From Ahaetulla prasina (Eukaryota; Chordata; Lepidosauria; Squamata; Colubridae): 64,000 nt of DNA. Below, one piece after another: positions 57,239 through 64,000 of this stretch. The stretch is from the NCBI RefSeq assembly GCF_028640845.1, contig NC_080540.1, positions 93,198,061-93,262,060 of the forward strand. The letters run 5' to 3'. Positions within the stretch are counted from its first letter, which is position 1; each line of letters begins with the position of its first letter. Under the pieces are notes generated by a model. That model was not told where the DNA came from. It searched no databases and saw only the letters and a program-made list of their open reading frames with translations. The position numbers were made by a program, and so were the translations under genes.

Positions 57239-57840
57239 GTTACATTTTTCCTTTTGTGTAAAGAGACTTGCAAAAAATGAGTTAAATAGTTGCTTGTCAC
57301 CTTGTTGCCACTTTCTCCCAGCAATGGGCCAATTGTTTCCTTGACTTTTTTCTTGTTTTTAACATGGAAAGCTTCTTGGAAGAAGCTTTTTTTGTTATTT
57401 TTTACTTTTGTTGCTAGCCTTTGTTCATTGTGAGCCTTAGCTTTCCTCACTTCATCTTTACAGGCTCAGGCTATTTGCTGATATTCTGCCTTAGTTATTT
57501 GCCCCTCTTTCCACTTTTTATACTTGTCCTTTTTGTCTTTCAATTTGTCAGATAGTTTTTTATGCATCCATGCTGGTTTCTTTTGAGATCTGTTATTTTT
57601 CTTCTTCATTGGTATTGTGCTAGACTGGGCTTTTATAATCTCACTTTTCAAAATTTCCCAAGCTTCTTGAGTTGTTTTTCCCTTGAGGATTCTCATCCAT
57701 GGAATCCTTCTCAAACTCTCTCTGAGTTTATTAAAATTAGCTCTCTTGAAGTCCAAGAGTTTCTAGTTTGACTTTGTTCTACTACTTGTGTTTGCATAAT
57801 GTTGAATTCCAATATTGAGTGATCACTTGCCCCCAATTTG
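57239..57840 (-). pseudogene. CR1 LINE ORF2, endonuclease end and linker
   Basis: Minus strand. Near 57815 a GASDHSILEFN-like ending of the endonuclease domain; then 57466-57756 MDFKRANFNKLRESLRRIPW and KKPAWMHKKLSDKLKDKKDK, and 57178-57450 RKAKAHNEQRLATKVKNNKK with GPLLGESGNKVTSN. These are the standard CR1 segments between endonuclease and reverse transcriptase, so the element joins 55037-56659 across the L2-like insert. Truncated at about 57840; most of the endonuclease is missing. Confidence 0.9.
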
Positions 57841-58701
57841 TGAGTAGATAATTTGTGAGTAGAGCTGATAAGGTAAAAAGTCAAAAAACATTTTAACTTA
57901 GGTGATAAATTCCAGTGAGAAAAGTGTATTTCTCAGTGGAATTTCACTGAGTATTTTTCTCAGAGAAAAGTTACATTGAATTGTCACTTTCCAAAGCAGG
58001 CTGTACTTTTTTAAGCACTACGTTGTTTTTCTAACAGAAGATAAGCAAACCTACATTATATCGGAAGGTGCATCTAGGTTTTGATTTGTATAAAAATGAT
58101 TTTTTTAAACTTTTAAACACATACACAGTGCCATATGCCAAATAATAATAACCCACAGAGTAAAGATAATGTTAGTTGCAAATTTAGTTTGAAAGACAAT
58201 TTAGAGTGAATCATTTTCCTATATCACATTTCTACATGTGGATTCAGCACCAATTTGAAAGCAGACCGGGAATCTGCTTTCCAGGTGTACAATTGCCTTG
58301 TACTATCCAAAAATATCTAGGGTTGGACTGTCAATTTCCTACCATAGCATCTACAGTATTTTCTTCTTCACCTATTATTAATACTGCACATTTCACACAA
58401 CTGGGATTAGTGGAAAGAATTTATAAGTGGAAAGATGCTCCTTTCTTTTTGCTTTTGCTACACTCTGTGTATTACCTATAGAAAGTACTTAGAGCAGTTA
58501 AACACTAACATTCTGTGGTATTTGGGAAGGAGTGTAATGGCAAAAGAAAAAAAAAGAACAAGAAATCAACTGAAACTTCCCACACATATTTCAATTAGGA
58601 TGAGTAATTGAGCACAAAGTTAACTACCTGAGTACTGGTCTACTTTCATCTTATTTAGAAAGCACCATTGCCTCAAAATACAAATAGGATAGGAGGCAAA
58701 T
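57841..58701. other. Unassigned DNA
   Basis: ATAATTTGTGAGTAGA repeats a neighbouring word at the CR1 truncation point (about 57835 and 57850). No gene recognised. Confidence 0.5.
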
Positions 58702-58863
58702 CTTAATCCAGCAGATGACACTACCATTAATTCTTAATGGTTGTTAAAGAAAAACTGCTAGTCCTAGAAACTTTGCTGAGAACTTAATCCAGCAGATGAC
58801 ACTACCATTAATTCTTAATGGTTGTTAAAGAAAAACTGCTAGTCCTAGAAACTTTGCTGAGAA
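58702..58863 (+). repeat. Exact 81-bp tandem duplication
   Basis: Units 58702-58782 and 58783-58863, each starting CTTAATCCAGCAGATGAC and ending GCTGAGAA, read as identical. The sequence is not part of any repeat I recognise. Confidence 0.97.
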
Positions 58864-59093
58864 CTGAGGCTGAGAAGCAGATGATAACTCTGTTCAAGCA
58901 ATATGTGGGGTTTTTTCAACCCTAGAGAGCAGAGAGCTACTCATCTCTCTAAATTGTTGGTGGAGAACATGAGTTTGCTGTCCAGTCCTAGAAAGAAGAG
59001 AATTAAATATCGGGGGGGAAAAAAACAAAAGACACGTAATTAATCATGAAACAGTTGCAGAATGCAGAAAGGGCAACAATAACTTTCTTTGTA

Positions 59094-59832
59094 CATATAT
59101 GTTATATATTTAATGAAAAGAAGGACTAGGGGTGACATGATATCAGTGATCCAATATCTAAAGGTCTGTCACAAAGAAGAGGGGGGTCAACTTATTCTCC
59201 AAAGCACCTGAATGCAGTATAAGAAGCAATGGATGGAAACTAATAAAGGAGAAAACCAACCTAGAACTAATGAGAAATTTCTTGACAATTAGAAGAATTA
59301 ATAAGTGGAATGGCTTGCCTCTAGAAGTTGTGGGCATTCCTTCACTGGAGTCCCAAAGGTGATTTTTCAAGAGGCAACTGGACTTTCTTGTTTTTCTTTC
59401 ACCTGCTCATTTGCATTTCAAAGTTCCAAGTTCAGAAGTTCCAAGAAGGCTCCATATCCATTTGCACTGCTCAGACACAGATAAACCTCCAAGTGGGCTC
59501 AATGACTCTCTACAAGAATGCAAACAACCAGCTGTCTGCAAGGAGTATAAATCCTTCCATTCCCCACAGTCCAGTCAGACCTGAAGAAGCTTCTTGGATG
59601 AAAAACAAAATGTCTTCAAAGAAAAACAAGAAATCCCAGTTGCCTCTTGAAAAAGCACCTTTGGGACAACCATGACCTGGATGACTGAGAATCTCCATAG
59701 ACATCCATCACTGGAGATTTTTAGGAAGAGATTGGACAACCATTTGTCTGAAATGGTATAGGATTTTCCGCTTGAGCAGAAAACTAGAAGATCTCCAAGA
59801 TCCCTTCCAACACTGTGATTCTGTGATTTTGT
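59094..59832 (+). pseudogene. CR1 LINE, 3' end of ORF2, split by a Penelope-like insertion
   Basis: Plus-strand CR1 end: AAAAGAAGGACTAGGGGTGAC, GGAAACTAATAAAGGAG, AATGGCTTGCCTCTAGAAG, interrupted at 59351-59704, then ATTTTTAGGAAGAGATTGGAC and the 3' end ATTCTGTGATTTTGTAA, which is the 8-bp ATTCTGTG-type tail of CR1. Frames are lost. Confidence 0.88.
59351..59704. mobile_element. Penelope-like insertion with terminal inverted repeats, 354 bp
   Basis: Left end (TCCCAAAGGTGATTTTTCAAG, then GGCAACTGGAC) is the inverse of 59600-59672 (GTTGCCTCTTGAAAAAGC, ACCTTTGGGA), an inverted repeat of about 55 bp. CCTTCACTGGAG (59339-59350) and CCATCACTGGAG (59705-59716) flank it, 10 of 12 matching, a target duplication. 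Words such as GAAGAAGCTTCTTGGATGA and CATGACCTGGATGACTGAG are familiar from Penelope-like element ends in vertebrates, from memory. No coding part. Confidence 0.6.
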
Positions 59833-59859
59833 AACTTGATATGTCTATCTTGAGAGATC

Positions 59860-60075
59860 CAATTTAGTGTAGTGGTTAAGGCATCAAGCTAGAAACATGG
59901 AGAGTTTGAGTTTTAGTACCACCTTAGGCATGAAGCTGGTTGGGTCACCTTGAGCTGGTCACTTGTAGCTTTAGGAAGAATGTAATGGCAAACCATTTCC
60001 TAAATCTTGTCAATTATACTAAGGGGACTTGTCCAAGCAATTGCCAGGAGGCAATATTGACTTGAAGACACAACA
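59860..60075 (+). repeat. tRNA-derived SINE, third family
   Basis: AATTTAGTGTAGTGGTTAAGGC (A-box region), GTTTGAGTTTTAGTACC (worn B box), then GTAATGGCAAACCATTTCC and GACTTGTCCAAGCAATTGCC, ending in an ACAACAACA tail. Related to 6229-6465 in the head. Confidence 0.65.
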
Positions 60076-60879
60076 ACAAAAGCTCCCTTTTGCTGCTTCT
60101 GCTGTCATTGTTACACATTTCATACTTTTTGTATTTTTATTACAATTTCTTCAGAACCCCAGATTAGATGATTTCACAACTGAATTATGGTTTGGCTCTG
60201 GCTTATTTGTCTCTCCTCACCAGTTTGATTAGTGGCCTGAAATCAGAACTCTGAACTTTATTACACTTTGACAGAAACTTCTCCAGAGACACTGTCAAAT
60301 TAAAACCAACATTAAGCAATTAGATGTTTTCTACTTATCTGAAGAAATTGCACAGAGGACTGTATGGATATGAGGGAATTCATTTTGTTAACAGACTCTA
60401 TCCTTCTGTTGTTGGAAGGACATTGGTGGGTACTTCCCTCTTTTACACGATATGTTTAAATTTAGCAAAAATAATTTTGGAAATTAATTTGAGAAATACT
60501 ACAACAATATTTGTAAGAACAAAAGACACCACCACAAATCAGTATATAAATAAATCCAATTCACACACCTGCAATGCTTCATAGACATCAATAGTTTGTC
60601 TATATCTTCGAAGAAGGACCGTATCTCAGTTTGCAGATTGAGTATCTGAATGGAGAAGCTGAATCTAGGAATTAAGAATTTTATTTGGTTTGGGCAAAAC
60701 AACAGTTCTGCTAACTGATGGCTTGTAGCCTCTGCCTGCCTCAATGAAAACAGAAAAAGAGAAAAAAAAGCAGTTTAACAAATGTAATTATCTTGGGTGG
60801 CAAGGGGAAGAACAGAAAACAGCATCAAAAGCAGGATTACATAGCAGGTTTGGCCAGATCACTGCTGTTTTGGACAGTT
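60076..60879. other. Unassigned DNA
   Basis: No feature recognised. Confidence 0.45.
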
Positions 60880-62470
60880 GAACTGGTTCCTGTGGTTCCT
60901 GTTTTAGCAAACTATTTAAAGGGATATTTAATTTTAATGAGCAAATTAAAACAATTTGGGTCATTAGCAAGATTAATAAACAAAAGACAAAAATGTTAAC
61001 AAAAACAGAAGGAATGAATAAAACAGGTTTCAAGGCTGAGAAGGTATATAGGTAGAAATATTTGGGTATAATGGTGATAATTTTGAATGGTTTGTTATTT
61101 CAAAACAATTATGTTAAGACATGGAATGAAATTAAAAAAGATATGCCAAGACAGGATAAAGTACAATTATCACTGTTGGTGAAAAATTCTGTGATTAACA
61201 TTTTGCCCAGAATGTTATTTTTGCTCCAGCTAATATTTGTTTTGACAACTGATGGGAGAAGGACATATCTAAATTTGTATAGCAAGGGAAAAAAAACCCT
61301 CTAACAGTTAATAGAATAGAATAGAATAGAGAGCATTTCACCGAGGCAGCCTTCGTCGGTGCCATCTTGGAATATAAGGATATGACAAGATGTGAAGGAA
61401 AGAGGGGGATTGAGTCTATCAGATTTGAAATTACATTGCTTGCTGTTTTGTTGGGACAAAAGAGTGGGTGTAGTTAAGAAATAGAATGTTACTGGATTTA
61501 GAAGATCATGATTTGAGATTTGAATGGCCTGGATATCTATGGTATGATAATGTTAAGGTGAATGTAGACTTTAAAATCATTGTGTTACTAAAAATACCAA
61601 GAATTAAATATTGCAAGATACCAAAGCAAGAGGTGGGCTAGGATAAGCTGATTTAAAATATTACTTTGCCCATTGTTGTCTGGTATGGATGAAAGGTTGG
61701 GTGAGTCTGAGGAATAAGAAGTTACTGCAACTGGAAGACTTATGATCTGAGATTTGGGTGGTATGGCTATTTATCAAATGACAAAGTAAAGCTCAATACA
61801 GGTTTTCAAAATCATTTTGTTAGGCATGTCATAATGATGATCTGGAATAGCTATAAAAGAAGACTGACTCCAAAATTCCTTTATAACCCCTAGAAGTTTT
61901 CTTTAGAAGAAAAATTATAGCTTCACAAGCATGATTACCCTATGCCGGGTTACTGACTTTCTTTGAAGGAAACCTAAATTAAAAACCAGAGGAAAACTGG
62001 AAAAGGAATGTTAATTCACCAATGGTTTACTTATGATCAATTGACAGATTCAAATTGAATAAGAATTTTGTTTTCATGAATGAGATAACTGATTTTGACT
62101 TAGATTTATGTACTAATGATGAGCATGTTATTGCTAAGATATATACAATACATTCTTATTGAAAATGAATACAGAAGATAAAGATGTTAAAGATTGTATG
62201 ACTAAAGGGACAAAAACTTTGGTTAGATTTAAGATTAAGATTAAGATTTATTGGATTTTTATACCGCCCTTCTCCCGAAGGACTCAAGGTTACAACACAA
62301 TACTTGAGTAAAGGGTCAACTTGTGGAGTAAGGGTTTGAAATGTAATACCAGATAAATTGTCAATGAGTGTGTCAAATATGTTGGAAATGTAACCAAATG
62401 TTGGAAATGTAACCAATATGAAGGTACTTTTTATTAACTTTGTGAACAATAAGAAAGCCAAAGAATCATT
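60880..62470 (+). pseudogene. Decayed L1 LINE, ORF2 C-terminal half
   Basis: Plus-strand readings of L1 type: INKRQKC-like before 61000, YLGIMVIILNG with TWNEIKKDMPRQDKVQLS (61062-61304), then VINILPRMLFLLQLIF, a DLRFEWPGYLWYDNVKV stretch (about 61510) and a second, diverged version of the same region (LWYDKVKL-like, about 61745). Two such segments in a row imply either two L1 copies or a rearrangement. An AATAG tetra-repeat (61311-61330) and GCAGCCTTCGTCGGTGCC interrupt it near 61340, and an L2-like 3' end sits at 62240-62290. Many stops; inactive. Confidence 0.72.
62240..62290 (-). repeat. L2-like LINE 3' terminus, very short insertion
   Basis: GATTTTTATACCGCCCTTCTC and CGAAGGACTCAAGG are the antisense of the L2-like 3' hairpin. 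Preceded by a TTAAGATTAAGATTAAGATT run. Only about 50 bp were copied, an extreme 5' truncation of the LINE or its SINE. Confidence 0.7.
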
Positions 62471-62808
62471 GCAACCAGATTTATATTTTAATTCTTAAAA
62501 TAAATGTACAATTGACATTAGAAATTTTTTCTTTTAGATGTGATGGACAAACAGATTGAGATAAAAATGGGTCTATGTTTTGATATATGATAACAGCAAT
62601 GAGATTTTATACGAAAATGCAAGGATGATGAATAATGAAAGGATGGGTGATAAAGTTAATGGCAAAGATGGTAAAATTAACTGCTTTGATTAAAGAAAAT
62701 ATTTTCTCTAGCTTTGTTTCAACCTGGAAACCAGTTTTGTGCTCTGCTTGAAATGGAAAGAAATGAAATTTTAAGTTTGGGATTTGGTGATTAGAATTGG
62801 TTATGATC
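62471..62808. other. Unassigned DNA
   Basis: AT-rich, possibly more decayed L1; nothing certain. Confidence 0.4.
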
Positions 62809-63510
62809 AGTGGTGAAATCTGAACCAGTTTGCTACCGGTTTGCTGGCTGCACACGTGTGCTGCATGCCAAGCGTGCACTGAGCGTGTGGATGTGCAATT
62901 CGCACCAAACGCGTGCTACATGTGCATGCACACTTCGTGCCAAAAAGAGGCTTGGGAAGGTAAGAGGGGGAGAATCAGCTGTGGTGTGCGATCTTGGGAA
63001 CCTTTTAAAAAACTTTTTAAAGCATTTTTAATGCTTCACACAAATATTAAATTAAACATTTAAACGATCACAGCTGTGCTGTGCGATTGTCAGAACCTTT
63101 TTTTTACTTTTTAAAGCATTTTTTTACTATCTATTCGCCCGAACCTGTAGTAAAAAATACTTTAAAAAGTTTTTTAAAAGGTTCCCAAAATCGCATGGCA
63201 CAGCTATGATCTTGGGAAGCTTTTTTTAAAAAACCTTTTTAAAGCATTTTTTACTACAGATTCAGGCAAATAGGTAGTAAAAAAATGCTTTAAAAAAGTA
63301 AAAAAAAGGCTCTGATGATCACAGCTGTGCTGCACGATTGTCCGAGCCTTTAAAAATTTTTTAAAGCATTTTTTTACTACCTATTCACCTGAACTGTTAG
63401 TAAAAAAAATGCTTTCATAAGGTAAAAAAAAGGTTCCCAAGATCACAGCTATGCCACGTGATCTTGGGAACCTTTTTAAAAATCTTTTAAAAGCATTTTT
63501 TACTACCGGT
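62809..63510 (+). mobile_element. Palindrome-rich hAT-like element, right end cut
   Basis: Left end CAGTGGTGAAATCTGAACC and CTACCGGTTTGC match the MITEs at 32295 and 34752. The interior alternates forward and reversed copies of two words, one around GATCTTGGGAACC/GGTTCCCAAGATC and one around AAAGCATTTTTTACTACC/GGTAGTAAAAAATGC, at least four cycles (about 62985-63506). The sequence stops at CTACCGGT where an LTR-like block begins, so the right terminus is outside or beyond that block. Confidence 0.7.
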
Positions 63511-64000
63511 TGTTGTGGTCTGCCAGCAGCCTGCGGAGCAAGGGCTATCTGGGAGTGATGTGTGGACTCTGGAGCCTCCAGAGGCGGACAGCAGAGTGGC
63601 AGAGGAACAGGAGGCGCCTGTTCCTAGTGCATGCATGTGAAGAGCTGCCAGAAGGCAAGAGCAACTAAAGCAAAAAGGATGATTCGGGAGTAAAGCCAGG
63701 AGATGATTGGCCACTCCCATAAGGCTTAAAAGAGCAGTAATGGCTCTTGGGCTCTTTGTAGGAAAGCAACATTGTTACATTTGTTTTGAGTCAGTATCCA
63801 TTGTTTCTGAACTTCATGGGGCTTTGCCAAGAAAAGCCTTTGGCAGGGTACCAAAGAAGACAAAGGTTTGTGATAAGGCCGAAAGACGTTTTCTTGTTTT
63901 GGAATTAATTTGGACTAATTACTTCATTCCCAGCTGTTATTATAAAATAGGTTTGTTTAAGACTAAGTGTGTCTTTTATGCCTAAGTGAGTCTGGTTCTG
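63511..64000 (+). repeat. Putative LTR start, runs off the window
   Basis: Begins TGTTGTGGTCTGCCAGC exactly where the palindromic element is broken. Includes GGCGGACAGCAGAGTGGC, CATAAGGCTTAAAAGAGCAG (a TTAAAA-type TATA box near 63728) and GGGCTCTTTGTAGGAAAGC, an LTR-promoter-like arrangement. The other end and target duplication are not in view, so this is tentative. No coding frame is convincing. Confidence 0.4.

Overview
This window reads as non-coding nuclear DNA of a squamate reptile, most likely an advanced (colubroid) snake. Three signs point there: a Sauria-type SINE whose 3' end carries AAGGTAAAG (the complement of the ACCTTT tail); a LINE whose 3' UTR runs into an ATTCT/AATAG pentanucleotide microsatellite, as described for snake CR1/L3 'Snake1' elements; and many squamate-style tRNA SINEs, CR1 and L2-like LINEs and short hAT-type elements. 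I found no host protein-coding exon, rRNA, tRNA gene or CRISPR array. Everything codable belongs to transposable elements and is partial or broken.

Layout. 0.9-2.7 kb is a tRNA SINE split by a hAT-like element with an exact 8-bp target duplication; inside it lie a second partial element copy and an inverted copy of flanking unique DNA, the mark of a template-switch rearrangement. 4-9.7 kb holds small hAT-like elements, SINEs, a CR1-like LINE end and an ATTCT array. 10.8-15.4 kb is one complete Ty3/Gypsy retrotransposon: identical 188-bp LTRs, 5-bp target duplication, a tRNA-Ser type primer site, gag, protease, reverse transcriptase, RNase H, integrase and polypurine tract, but with frames broken by many one-base losses in short homopolymers. 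15.4-25.6 kb is mostly unassigned DNA with a GATA array, a Sauria SINE, LINE ends and hAT-like elements. 25.6-29.3 kb is a stack of insertions: a LINE (minus strand) interrupted by an L1 that itself carries a SINE, by a hAT-like element and by a second LINE. 31.9-38.9 kb holds two L2-like LINEs, a CR1 end and more hAT-like elements. 42-49.4 kb has CR1, L1 and L2-like pieces, a 480-bp pyrimidine repeat block, a TA-flanked DNA transposon and a solo LTR. 55.0-57.8 kb is the best CR1 copy (about 2.2 kb of ORF2) with an L2-like LINE inserted in it. 58.7-64 kb has an exact 81-bp tandem duplication, a CR1 split by a Penelope-like insertion, a decayed L1, a palindrome-rich element and what looks like the start of another LTR.

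How the parts relate. LINEs supply copying machinery to SINEs: the L2-like LINEs and a tRNA-Ile-like SINE share the same 3' hairpin, so the partnership can be read within the window. hAT-like elements with 8-bp target duplications are the commonest recent insertions and often land inside older LINEs and SINEs, which gives a relative chronology. No new host system is evident. The most unusual signals are the inverted-duplication/hAT complex at 0.9-2.7 kb, a coiled-coil-like captured segment inside that element, and the contrast between identical LTRs and a frame-broken interior in the Gypsy element.
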